38,820 nt of DNA from contig CALXDC010000027.1 in assembly GCA_944386975.1 (NCBI GenBank), forward strand, positions 1 through 38,820. Reading direction: 5' to 3'. The notes beneath the pieces are model-generated. The model made no database searches. It was not told where the DNA came from and was given only the letters and a program-made list of their open reading frames with translations. The position numbers and the translations under genes were made by a program. Below, in pieces: positions 15,242-22,704 of this stretch (the stretch's first letter is position 1; each line of letters opens with the position of its first letter). Source of the stretch: an uncultured Oscillospiraceae bacterium. GTDB lineage: Bacteria; Bacillota; Clostridia; Oscillospirales; Oscillospiraceae.

Positions 15242-16004
15242 GGGCTTCCTCCACAGTTGAAATGGTGAGATTCACGTCCTCGGCGGAGGGGGTGGGGACC
15301 TCCTCCACCCAGACGGCGGGGTAGTCGTAGCTGTCGTCGGCGTCAAAGCTGTCGATGAGACGGGCACGGACGATGAGCCGGTGGTCCGCCACGCCGATGG
15401 GGGTGCAGGTGGTGAGGGTCAGGCAGGAGAATCCCTGGCAGTAGATGACGCTCCAGTCGTCCTCCTCCACCACAATGGTCTGATCCCACAGGTACTGGTA
15501 GATCACGCCGTCATAGACCAGATAAAAGAGATCGCCCTCCCCCAGCTCATCCAGAGGATAGAAGGGCCAATCCAGAGTATAGACGCCGTTGCGGGTGCCG
15601 TTGCGGTGGCCGGCGATGGACACATTTCCACCCGCCTCAAAGGGCAGCTGCGCGTAGTCGTAAAGGCCCAGACCCTTGCGCAGGGTGGCGTCGGAGGTGC
15701 CCGCCAGCACCGGTTCGTCCACCTCGATGGCGGGGACGATCAGCTCCATGGTCCCCGACTCGTAGGCCTTACGGGCGGCGGTGATCACCAGTTTGCCTGC
15801 AGGGAGGGACTCCTCCCCGTCCTCCGGATCCGTCTCCTCCGGTTCCTCCTGGACCGGAGGGGAGAGAGGACGCTTGGACACGGTGACCACCTGGGTCTCC
15901 ATCTGCTGCAGCTGCCGCTGGCGCTGCATGGTCAGCAGGGCGGCGGCCAGGGCGCCGATGGCCACAAGAAAGCACAGACAGGCCAGCAGGATGCGTTTGT
16001 TCAT
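15222..16004 (-). CDS. Sortase, class D-like
   Basis: A 260-residue sortase. It has an N-terminal membrane segment (about 5-24), an acidic/proline linker (about 45-68), and a sortase domain with the catalytic His in NVSIAGHRNG, Cys in LTLTTCTPIGVADHR and Arg in RLIVRARL. The TLTTCTP and H-x-N pattern and the short, single-pass form fit class D/E-type sortases of Firmicutes; the subclass is tentative. It cleaves LPXTG-like motifs and links proteins to the wall; the LPQTG protein at 3818-6631 is an obvious candidate substrate. It is the second gene of the operon led by the BTAD activator. Confidence 0.92.
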   Translation of the reverse strand: MNKRILLACLCFLVAIGALAAALLTMQRQRQLQQMETQVVTVSKRPLSPPVQEEPEETDPEDGEESLPAGKLVITAARKAYESGTMELIVPAIEVDEPVLAGTSDATLRKGLGLYDYAQLPFEAGGNVSIAGHRNGTRNGVYTLDWPFYPLDELGEGDLFYLVYDGVIYQYLWDQTIVVEEDDWSVIYCQGFSCLTLTTCTPIGVADHRLIVRARLIDSFDADDSYDYPAVWVEEVPTPSAEDVNLTISTVEEAHEHIHP

Positions 16005-16022
16005 AGAAAAAAGGGTCTCCTC

Positions 16023-17237
16023 TCAGGATATCTCCAGCTCCCGCACCCGGTAGGTGAGACGAAACAGGGTGGGGCTGCAGCTGCGGTAGAAGGCGGCGAC
16101 AATTCGCTCCACCACCATGGTGGAGTCCTCAAAATTGGCGGCAGGCAGCATGACCACATACTGGGTGGGACTATACCGGGAGACCACGTCGCCCCGGCGC
16201 AGGCTTCCTACCAGCACGCCCTGGAGCAGCTCCATGGCCCGGTTGAGCAGGTTCTGGACCTGTTCGCCGCTTCGCTGGCAGGACACAGTGAGCAGAGCGG
16301 TGTGGATGCAGGTGCCGCTGCGGGCGGCCCGCCGGGCCTCCAGACGGTAAATCTCCCGGAAAAAGCCGTAGTCGCAGAGAAAAGCGCCGGGCCGGGCGGT
16401 GGTCTCCTTCAGGTTCTCCTGAATGACGCCCAGATCCGTTTCCAGCGCCTCCTCGCTGTCCATAATGGCGGCGTAGAGGCTTTTCAGCGTGTCGGAGGGG
16501 GAGATCCCCAGTTCCTTATATAAAAGGTCGCAGGCCATCTGGTAATGGTCCAGGGCGGCGGCGTGGTCGTTTTGGGCGATGAGGGAGCGGACGATGAGAA
16601 CGTGAAGCTCCTCATCCAGAGGATCCAGTTTGGACGCGGCGGCGCACACCGCCAGCATCTTTTCAAAGTTTCCGCTCTCCTCCAGCAGCGCCGCGTAGGC
16701 CTTTACGGCGGCTACATAGCGGTTGTGGAGGGTGGTGGACAGGGAGATCACCCACAGACTGCCGCTCTGCAAAGGCAGAAATTCCCCCCGGTAGAGGGTG
16801 GTCAGCCGGTCCAGGCAGGCCATGCGCTTCTCCGGGGATAGGTTCTCCTCTTTGGAGTGATCATATAGGGCGTTGAAATGGTCCACGTCCACCTCGCAGG
16901 CTACGTCTTTGTTCCAGGCGTAGGCCCCCCGCTGGGAGAGAATCGGCTGCACTCCGTCGGGGAAAAGGGGTTCCAGCAGGGCGCGGAGACGGAAAAACAG
17001 GGTCTTCAGGGCGCTGGTGGGATTGGCGCTCTCCTCCTCGGGCCAGAAGGTTTCAATCAGCTCCATCTGGGGAATGCTGCGGCCACGGTTGATGATGAGA
17101 TACGCCAGCACATTCCAGGTCTTCTGAGCCCGGTTGCTGTCCTCCGCCAACACCTGACCGCACCGGGACAGGCGGAAGCCGCCCAGCATGGAGATGGCTA
17201 AAGTTTTTTTCGAATTGGGGTCGGTCTGCTTGGCCAT
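16023..17237 (-). CDS. BTAD transcriptional activator with degenerate GGDEF-like C-terminus
   Basis: I place the start at ATG 17237 (AAGGAGGGGG upstream), giving 404 residues. The N-terminus (about 5-110) is an OmpR-like winged helix beginning ISMLGGFRLSRCGQVL. The middle (about 115-260) is a bacterial transcriptional activation domain of TPR-like helices. The last 115 residues have GGDEF-fold features: LEARRAARSG, then RRGDVVSRYSPTQYVVMLP aligning with the R-x-x-D...RYGGDEFVVF pattern of active enzymes. The signature GGDEF is replaced by SPTQY, so it should be inactive, but RxxD of the I-site is kept in register. It could be a c-di-GMP-responsive regulator of its own operon (sortase, transglutaminase, pilus genes); the binding is an inference. 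Confidence 0.8.
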   Translation of the reverse strand: MAKQTDPNSKKTLAISMLGGFRLSRCGQVLAEDSNRAQKTWNVLAYLIINRGRSIPQMELIETFWPEEESANPTSALKTLFFRLRALLEPLFPDGVQPILSQRGAYAWNKDVACEVDVDHFNALYDHSKEENLSPEKRMACLDRLTTLYRGEFLPLQSGSLWVISLSTTLHNRYVAAVKAYAALLEESGNFEKMLAVCAAASKLDPLDEELHVLIVRSLIAQNDHAAALDHYQMACDLLYKELGISPSDTLKSLYAAIMDSEEALETDLGVIQENLKETTARPGAFLCDYGFFREIYRLEARRAARSGTCIHTALLTVSCQRSGEQVQNLLNRAMELLQGVLVGSLRRGDVVSRYSPTQYVVMLPAANFEDSTMVVERIVAAFYRSCSPTLFRLTYRVRELEIS

Positions 17238-17392
17238 GGCCTGATTCCCCCTCCTTCCGAACCGGCACAACGCCGATAGATACACAGAGAATCATACCAC
17301 ACAACCGCGCAAAACGCCAGAGGAATTTCGAAAAAATTATGGTAGGGTATGTCAGAAATCCTGGCAAGTCTGCAAAAAAACCTGCATAAATG

Positions 17393-17430
17393 GAAAAATC
17401 GAGCGGGCCCGATTCATGCGGGTCCGCTCG
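17393..17430 (-). terminator. Terminator of the Hpt / HD-GYP operon
   Basis: A 12-bp stem with one G-U pair (17400-17411 with 17419-17430) and, on the minus strand, a following TTTTT (plus-strand A 17394-17398). It separates the HD-GYP gene from the BTAD regulator. The 150 bases between here and 17237 should contain the regulator's promoter; a TATGAT hexamer on the minus strand (17296-17291) is the best -10 candidate, without a good -35. Confidence 0.75.
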
Positions 17431-17445
17431 GCGCAGAGAGGGAAA

Positions 17446-18546
17446 TCAGCAGAGGTCGTTGGGTGGGGCGGAATCAAAAAGCCGGCGGAACGTATCCAGC
17501 AGCACAGGATTGAAAACGCCGCATTGGCCGCCCAGAATCATCTCCATGGCTTCCTGGTGAGAGAAGGGGGGCTTGTAGCACCGTTCGTTGGTGAGCGCGT
17601 CGTATACGTCCGCCAGGGCCACCACCTGGGCCCAGATGGGGATGTCCTCCCCCTTCAGCCCGTCGGGGTATCCCCGTCCGTCCCACCGCTCGTGGTGGTG
17701 GCGGCAGATATCGTGGGCGTAGAGATAGAGCGGGTTGGTGCGGTACTGGGGAATCTGCTCCAGCAGCTCACAGCCCTTGATGGTGTGGGTTTTCATCAGC
17801 TCGAACTCCTCGGCGGTGAGGCGGCCGGGCTTATTGAGAATTTGGTCGGGAATGGCAATTTTTCCCACGTCGTGGAGAATGGCGGCGGCGGCAATCTGAT
17901 CAATGACCTCGTCGGAGAAGGCGCAGCCCACCTGTCCCTCCTCCCGCAGCTGCCGCAGCAGCTGGTCGGTGAGAGCGCTGATGCGGCGCACGTGGGAGCC
18001 GGACTCGCCGCTTCGAAACTCGATGGCGGTGGCCAGACTTTCGATGATGGACCGGTTGAGCTCCTGAATCTCCAGCGCCTGCCGGGCCAGCTGCTGGTCC
18101 TGCAGATCCACGGTGCGGCCCAGCCGTTCCCGGGTCTGGAACAGCTCCACCACGCTGCTGACCCGCCGGCGGACAAAGTAGGGCACCACCGGTTTGCCGA
18201 TGATGTCCATGACCCCCAGCTCATAGCCCCGGTGCATCTTCTCCTCGGAGCAGTCGGCGGTGATGAGAAAGACGGGAATCTGCTCCAGAAGATCCCGGCC
18301 CTTCAGCTCCTCCAGAAGCTGAAAACCGTCCATCTCCGGCATCACCACATCCAGCAGCACCGCGGCGATGCGGTGGGCGTACTGGTTGATGAGGGACAGA
18401 GCCTCCAGGCCGTTTTCCGCCTCCAGAATCTGGTAATCCCCACGGAAGGCCTCGCTGAGAATGGCCCGGTTGAGCTCCATATCGTCCACAATCAGCAGCA
18501 GATCTCTGGCGCCGAAGGGGGCGGGAGAGGTTCGGCACTCTTCCAT
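17446..18546 (-). CDS. Response regulator with HD-GYP phosphodiesterase domain
   Basis: A 366-residue protein. The receiver domain (about 12-135) has the acidic pair in LLIVDDMELN, the phospho-acceptor Asp in VLLDVVMPEMDG, and the conserved Lys in GKPVVP. A helical linker leads to an HD-GYP domain (about 170-355) with ILHDVGKIAIPD (HD), MKTHTIKGCELLE, HHHERWDGRGYPDGLKG (GYP) and ALADVYDAL, so all metal-binding and GYP residues look intact. It is expected to hydrolyse c-di-GMP to pGpG or GMP under phosphorylation control. ATG 18546 lies three bases after the Hpt stop, with the ribosome site inside the Hpt gene. No cognate kinase is next to it. Confidence 0.93.
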   Translation of the reverse strand: MEECRTSPAPFGARDLLLIVDDMELNRAILSEAFRGDYQILEAENGLEALSLINQYAHRIAAVLLDVVMPEMDGFQLLEELKGRDLLEQIPVFLITADCSEEKMHRGYELGVMDIIGKPVVPYFVRRRVSSVVELFQTRERLGRTVDLQDQQLARQALEIQELNRSIIESLATAIEFRSGESGSHVRRISALTDQLLRQLREEGQVGCAFSDEVIDQIAAAAILHDVGKIAIPDQILNKPGRLTAEEFELMKTHTIKGCELLEQIPQYRTNPLYLYAHDICRHHHERWDGRGYPDGLKGEDIPIWAQVVALADVYDALTNERCYKPPFSHQEAMEMILGGQCGVFNPVLLDTFRRLFDSAPPNDLC

Positions 18547-18549
18547 GGC

Positions 18550-18906
18550 TTATCGGACCTCCTCCGACTGGAGCAGCTCCACGGCGGCCCGGTAGGCCTG
18601 CTCCACCTGGGCGTAGAGACCGGGAACCGCAGCTTCGTCGCCACGACGGATGGCCTGGACCAGCTGGTCGCAGGCGGTCTGGAGGCGGCTGAGCCCCAGG
18701 TTGGCGGACACGCCCTTGAGGGTGTGGGCGCCTGTCTCCATGCCGGTGAGATCACCGGCGGCCTGGGCGGCCTGGAGCTTGGCAAAGGTGCCGTCAGAGG
18801 GAAAACGGAGAAGAAAGCGGCGGAAAAGCCCCTCGTTTCCGCTGAAGCGGGCCAGCGTGGCGGCGTAGTCCACAGACAGCCGGCCGCACAGTTCCTGAAA
18901 TTCCAT
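18550..18906 (-). CDS. Hpt phosphotransfer protein
   Basis: A 118-residue four-helix Hpt domain. The phospho-accepting His is in GAHTLKGVSANLGLSRL (near residue 61), the classic HTLKG motif. ATG 18906 is preceded by AGGAGGTCTCAT; the longer in-frame extension upstream lacks a ribosome site. It is the first gene of a two-gene operon with the response regulator HD-GYP protein, so it probably passes phosphate to that receiver from a hybrid kinase elsewhere, giving phosphorelay control of c-di-GMP breakdown. Confidence 0.9.
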   Translation of the reverse strand: MEFQELCGRLSVDYAATLARFSGNEGLFRRFLLRFPSDGTFAKLQAAQAAGDLTGMETGAHTLKGVSANLGLSRLQTACDQLVQAIRRGDEAAVPGLYAQVEQAYRAAVELLQSEEVR

Positions 18907-18974
18907 ATGAGACCTCCTGAACAAAGCCGGCGCCTCGAAAGAGTAAGCCGGCGGATAGAACATAGCTATTTTTT

Positions 18975-19003
18975 ATTATAAAAGAAAGCGGGCATGTTTG
19001 CAA
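18975..19003 (-). promoter_or_regulatory. Promoter of the Hpt / HD-GYP operon
   Basis: Minus strand: -35 TTGCAA (19003-18998), 17-base spacer, consensus -10 TATAAT (18980-18975). It lies 68 bases ahead of the Hpt ATG and is divergent from the promoter at 19049-19077. Confidence 0.8.
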
Positions 19004-19048
19004 CTTTTTTTCCATAGGGGCTGTTTCGGATTCCATACTGTGCGGTTT

Positions 19049-19077
19049 TTGCCTTTTACAAAAAAATGTGGTATACT
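19049..19077 (+). promoter_or_regulatory. Promoter of the TetM-like/NYN fusion gene
   Basis: -35 TTGCCT (19049-19054), 17-base spacer, -10 TATACT (19072-19077). The start codon at 19111 is only about 27 bases after the expected transcription start, so there is no room for a Tet(M)-type attenuator leader peptide. Confidence 0.7.
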
Positions 19078-19110
19078 GGCTCCAAATGGCGGGAAGGAAG
19101 GAGAATGTCC

Positions 19111-21669
19111 ATGAAAAAGCTGGTGGTGGGAATTCTGGCCCACGTGGATGCGGGAAAGACCACCCTGTCGGAGGCGCTGCTGTACACCGCCGGGGCGGTG
19201 CGGAAGCTGGGGCGGGTGGACCACCGGGACGCCTTCCTGGACACCGACGATATCGAGCGGGAGCGGGGCATTACCATCCTGGCCAAGCAGGCGGAATTGA
19301 ACTGGAAGAATCTGGAAGTAACCCTTCTGGACACCCCCGGCCATGTGGACTTCTCCGCGGAGATGGAGCGGACGCTCCAGGTGCTGGACTGCGCCGTACT
19401 GGTCCTCAGCGGTACCGACGGCGTTCAGGGCCACACCGCCACCCTCTGGCGGCTGCTGGAGCGCTACGGGGTTCCCACCGTTCTGTTTGTGAATAAAATG
19501 GACCTGGCGGGGGCGGATCGGGAAGCCCTGCTCCGCCAGCTCCGTTCCCGCCTCCATGAAAACTGCGTGGATTTCACCGACCGGGATGAAGCCTGGGCGG
19601 AGAGCGTGGCCGTGGCCGACGAGGCGCTGCTGGAGGCCTATCTCGCCGGGGAGCCTTTGACGGACGGGGCGGTGGCCGCCTGCATAGGGGAGAGGAAGCT
19701 CTTTCCCTGCCTCTTCGGCTCCGCCCTGCGGCTGGATGGGGTGGAGGCGCTGCTGGACCTCCTCCGCCGGTACGTCCCCGCGCCCCGGTATGGGGAGGCT
19801 TTTGCCGCCCGGGTGTTCAAAATTGCCCGGGAGGGCGGGGAGCGGCTGACCTATCTGAAGGTCACCGGCGGCGTTCTCCGGGTGAAGGACACCCTCAGCG
19901 GGGAGGACTGGAAGGAGAAGGTGAACCAGATCCGCCGCTACTCCGGGGCCAAATTCCGCCAGATGGAGGCGGCGGAGGCGGGGACGGTGTGCGCCGTCAC
20001 CGGCCTCACCCACACATGGCCCGGCCAGGGCCTGGGGGCGGAGGCGGCGGGGGAGAAGCCGGCCCTGGAGCCCGTGATGACCTACCGGCTGCTTCTGCCT
20101 GAGGGCTGCGACTGTCACACCTTTTTGGGAAAGCTGCGGCAGTTGGAGGAGGAGGACCCCCAACTGGGAGTGGTGTGGAACGAGGCTCTGGGGGAGATTC
20201 ACGTCCGCCTCATGGGGGAGGTGCAGCAGGAGGTGCTGCGCCGCCGTATTGCCGACCGCTTCGGCACGGCGGTGGACTTCGATCAGGGGAGCATCCTCTA
20301 CAAGGAGACCATTGCCGCGCCGGTGGTGGGCGTCGGCCACTTCGAGCCCCTGCGCCACTACGCGGAGGTCCACCTTCTGCTGGAGCCGGGGGAGCGGGGC
20401 AGCGGCCTGCGCTTCGCCTCCGCCGTGGGGGCCGACGATCTGGACCTCAACTGGCAGCGGCTGATTCTGACCCATCTGGGGGAGAAGGAGCCGGTGGGGG
20501 TCCTCACCGGGTCCCCGGTGACGGATGTAAAAATTACCATTCTGGCGGGACGAGGCCACCTGAAGCACACCGAGGGAGGCGATTTCCGCCAGGCCACCTA
20601 CCGGGCGGTGCGCCAGGGACTCCGCCAGGCGGAGACCATCCTGCTGGAGCCCTGGTACGCCTTCCGCCTGGAGGTGCCCCGGGAGAATCTGGGCCGGGCC
20701 ATGGCGGATCTGCAGAAAATGGGCGGGACCTTTGCGGAGGAGGAGGGGGCCGGGGAGCTGGCCGCCCTCGCCGGAGAGGCCCCGGCGGCGGCCATGGGGG
20801 GCTACTGGCAGGAGGTGGCGGCCTACACCAGAGGCTGCGGTCAGCTCAGCTGCTCCTTCGCCGGCTATCGTCCCTGCGCCGACCCCCAGGCGGTGGTGGA
20901 CGCCATCGGCTACGACTGCGACCGGGATGTGGAGAACACGGCGGACTCCGTGTTCTGCGAGCACGGGGCCGGGGTAGTGGTGCCCTGGGATCAGGTGCCC
21001 GCCCGGGCCCATGTCACCAGCGGCTACCGCCTCCGTCCGGCGGAGGAGGAGCGGTCCCGGCGGTTCCGCTCCGGCGGCGCCGGAGCCGCGGCGGGGGACC
21101 GGGAGCTGGAGGAGATCTTTGTCCGGACCTACGGCCCCATCAAAAACCGGGGTATGGACGCCCTGCGCCAGAGCCGCCGGATTGCGCCGGGCCCCTCCCT
21201 CCCCAACCGGGAGCAGCCCGCCTATGTCCAGAAGGGGGACTGGCTGCTGGTGGACGGCTACAACATCATCTTCGCCTGGGAGGATCTGAACCGCTTGGCG
21301 AAAGAGAGCCTGGACGACGCCCGGGAAGCCCTGCTCAACGCTCTGGGTAACTACCGGGGAATCAAGGAGTGTCACGTCACCGTGGTCTTCGACGCCTACA
21401 AGGTTCCCGGCGGAACGGGAAATGCGGAGAACCGGGGCGGCGTGGAGGTGGTGTACACCAAGGAGGGGGAGACGGCGGACATGTATATCGAGCGGGTGTC
21501 CTACGAGCTGGCCCGGAAATACCGGGTGAAGGTGGCCACCTCCGACGGCCTGGAGCAGATCATGATTCTGGGCCACGGGGCCCAGCAGGTGTCCGCCGGG
21601 GACCTCAGGTGGGAACTGGACCAGGTGAATGCCCAGATTCAGGATTTCCTCCGGGAGCAGCAGTCCTGA
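19111..21669 (+). CDS. TetM/EF-G-like translational GTPase fused to a YacP/Rae1-like NYN endonuclease domain
   Basis: Start ATG 19111 follows AAGGAAGGAG; the product has 852 residues. Residues 1 to about 660 match ribosomal protection GTPases: G1 AHVDAGKTT, switch I RGIT, G3 DTPGHVDFSAE, G4 NKMD, G5 GSALR. EF-G-like domains II-V follow, including LEPWYAFRLEVPRENLGRAM of domain V. A linker (about 660-705) leads to a complete NYN/YacP domain (about 710-852). The latter has WLLVDGYNIIFAW, VTVVFDAYKVPG, TKEGETADMYIE and VATSDGLEQIMILGHGA, so all acidic metal-binding positions are present. B. subtilis YacP (Rae1) is a ribosome-dependent mRNA endonuclease acting in the A site, the very site entered by EF-G/TetM proteins. 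I infer a GTPase that brings a nuclease to (stalled) ribosomes. Classical tetracycline resistance is possible but not shown. Confidence 0.88.
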   Translation: MKKLVVGILAHVDAGKTTLSEALLYTAGAVRKLGRVDHRDAFLDTDDIERERGITILAKQAELNWKNLEVTLLDTPGHVDFSAEMERTLQVLDCAVLVLSGTDGVQGHTATLWRLLERYGVPTVLFVNKMDLAGADREALLRQLRSRLHENCVDFTDRDEAWAESVAVADEALLEAYLAGEPLTDGAVAACIGERKLFPCLFGSALRLDGVEALLDLLRRYVPAPRYGEAFAARVFKIAREGGERLTYLKVTGGVLRVKDTLSGEDWKEKVNQIRRYSGAKFRQMEAAEAGTVCAVTGLTHTWPGQGLGAEAAGEKPALEPVMTYRLLLPEGCDCHTFLGKLRQLEEEDPQLGVVWNEALGEIHVRLMGEVQQEVLRRRIADRFGTAVDFDQGSILYKETIAAPVVGVGHFEPLRHYAEVHLLLEPGERGSGLRFASAVGADDLDLNWQRLILTHLGEKEPVGVLTGSPVTDVKITILAGRGHLKHTEGGDFRQATYRAVRQGLRQAETILLEPWYAFRLEVPRENLGRAMADLQKMGGTFAEEEGAGELAALAGEAPAAAMGGYWQEVAAYTRGCGQLSCSFAGYRPCADPQAVVDAIGYDCDRDVENTADSVFCEHGAGVVVPWDQVPARAHVTSGYRLRPAEEERSRRFRSGGAGAAAGDRELEEIFVRTYGPIKNRGMDALRQSRRIAPGPSLPNREQPAYVQKGDWLLVDGYNIIFAWEDLNRLAKESLDDAREALLNALGNYRGIKECHVTVVFDAYKVPGGTGNAENRGGVEVVYTKEGETADMYIERVSYELARKYRVKVATSDGLEQIMILGHGAQQVSAGDLRWELDQVNAQIQDFLREQQS

Positions 21670-21713
21670 GAGAGCTGGAAAGGGGCGGGGAAAGCCCCGG
21701 AGAGAAGAAAAGA

Positions 21714-21758
21714 ACGCGTCTGCTGTTTGGTAAGCAGGCGCGTCCTTTTTCATTTTTT
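21714..21758. terminator. Terminator between the GTPase fusion and moaA
   Basis: An 11-bp stem with one G-U pair (21714-21724 with 21733-21743) is followed on the plus strand by CCTTTTTCATTTTTT. On the minus strand the sequence after the stem is also T-rich, so it may serve moaA too, whose stop codon (21759-21757) lies in its tail. Confidence 0.8.
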
Positions 21759-22704
21759 AACCTCCGATACGGTGCATATCCCGCTGAGAGCAGGACCGGC
21801 ACTGGCCGGACAGAGGGCCGTGGTCGGCAGGCTTGGCGGCGGCTGCCGCCAGAATGGCAGCCTGCAGGGCCTCCCCGTGGAGGCCCCGGACGGAAATCTC
21901 CTCCCGGGAGTGGAGGCAGGGCTTGAGAAAGCCGTCCGCCGTCAGCCGCAGCCGGTTGCACTGGGCGCAGAACCGGCAACTGAGGGGGGAGATGAGGCCG
22001 ATTCGTCCGCCGTCCGGCAGCCGGAACATCCGGGCCACCCCCTCGGTGCCCTCCGCCGTCCAGCCCTCCAGCCGCTTCAGCACAGCGTCCACCGGCAGGT
22101 AGGCCTCCGGTCCGAAGGGGACCGTGTGGCCGATGGGCATCAGCTCAATGAACCGCACCTCCACCCCCCACCGGCTGCTGAGGGCTGCCAGGGCGGGAAT
22201 CTCATCGTCGTTGAAGCCGCCGATGAGCACCACATTCAGCTTCACCGGGGCCATGCCGCAGTCGAGGGCCGCCTGAATTCCGGCGAGGCAGTCCGCCAGG
22301 GTTCCCCCCCGGGTGATGGCGCGGAATTTCTCCGGGTTCAGGGTGTCGAGACTCACGTTGACCCGGTGGACCCCCGCCGCCTTCAGCTCCGCCGCCAGAG
22401 GGGCCAGGAGGGCGCCGTTGGTGGTGAGGGACAGGTCCTCCACCCCCGGGATCTCCCCCAGGCGGCGGCACAGGTCCGCCGCCCCACGGCGCACCAGAGG
22501 CTCCCCTCCGGTGACCCGCAGCTTCCGCACCCCCAGGGATACCGCAGAGCGGGCAATCTCTTCCGTTTCCTCCAGAGTCAGCATGTCGCTGTGGCTGCGC
22601 TTCGCCACGCCCTCCGGGGGCATGCAGTAGACGCAGCGGTAGTTGCACCGGTCTGTCAGGGAGATGCGCAGGTAGTCGATCTCCCGCCGGAAGGTGTCTC
22701 TCAT
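21757..22704 (-). CDS. moaA: GTP 3',8-cyclase MoaA
   Basis: A 315-residue radical SAM enzyme of molybdenum cofactor synthesis. The N-terminal cluster motif is CNYRCVYCMPPEG (about 19-31), followed by VTGGEPLVRRG. The C-terminal second [4Fe-4S] site lies in CRFCAQCNRLRLTADGFLKPC (about 248-268). The protein ends in a short Gly-rich tail with IGG rather than GG, although the GG pair at the very end, needed in the reaction, is present. MoaA converts GTP to 3',8-cyclo-7,8-dihydro-GTP, the first step to molybdopterin. No other moa/mog gene is in the window. ATG 22704 overlaps the stop of the upstream membrane-protein gene by four bases, so it is translationally coupled to it. Confidence 0.95.
   Translation of the reverse strand: MRDTFRREIDYLRISLTDRCNYRCVYCMPPEGVAKRSHSDMLTLEETEEIARSAVSLGVRKLRVTGGEPLVRRGAADLCRRLGEIPGVEDLSLTTNGALLAPLAAELKAAGVHRVNVSLDTLNPEKFRAITRGGTLADCLAGIQAALDCGMAPVKLNVVLIGGFNDDEIPALAALSSRWGVEVRFIELMPIGHTVPFGPEAYLPVDAVLKRLEGWTAEGTEGVARMFRLPDGGRIGLISPLSCRFCAQCNRLRLTADGFLKPCLHSREEISVRGLHGEALQAAILAAAAAKPADHGPLSGQCRSCSQRDMHRIGG

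Noticed and set aside
19111-21669. Calling this a tetracycline resistance gene
   Set aside because: Similarity to TetM is only at family level, the gene carries an extra nuclease domain and has no mobile-element context or attenuator leader; resistance is not supported by sequence alone.
18976-21753. 925-codon open frame antisense to the GTPase fusion gene
   Set aside because: A GC-rich shadow frame: the plus-strand product has clear GTPase and NYN motifs, while the antisense product is His/Gly/Pro-rich without domains.
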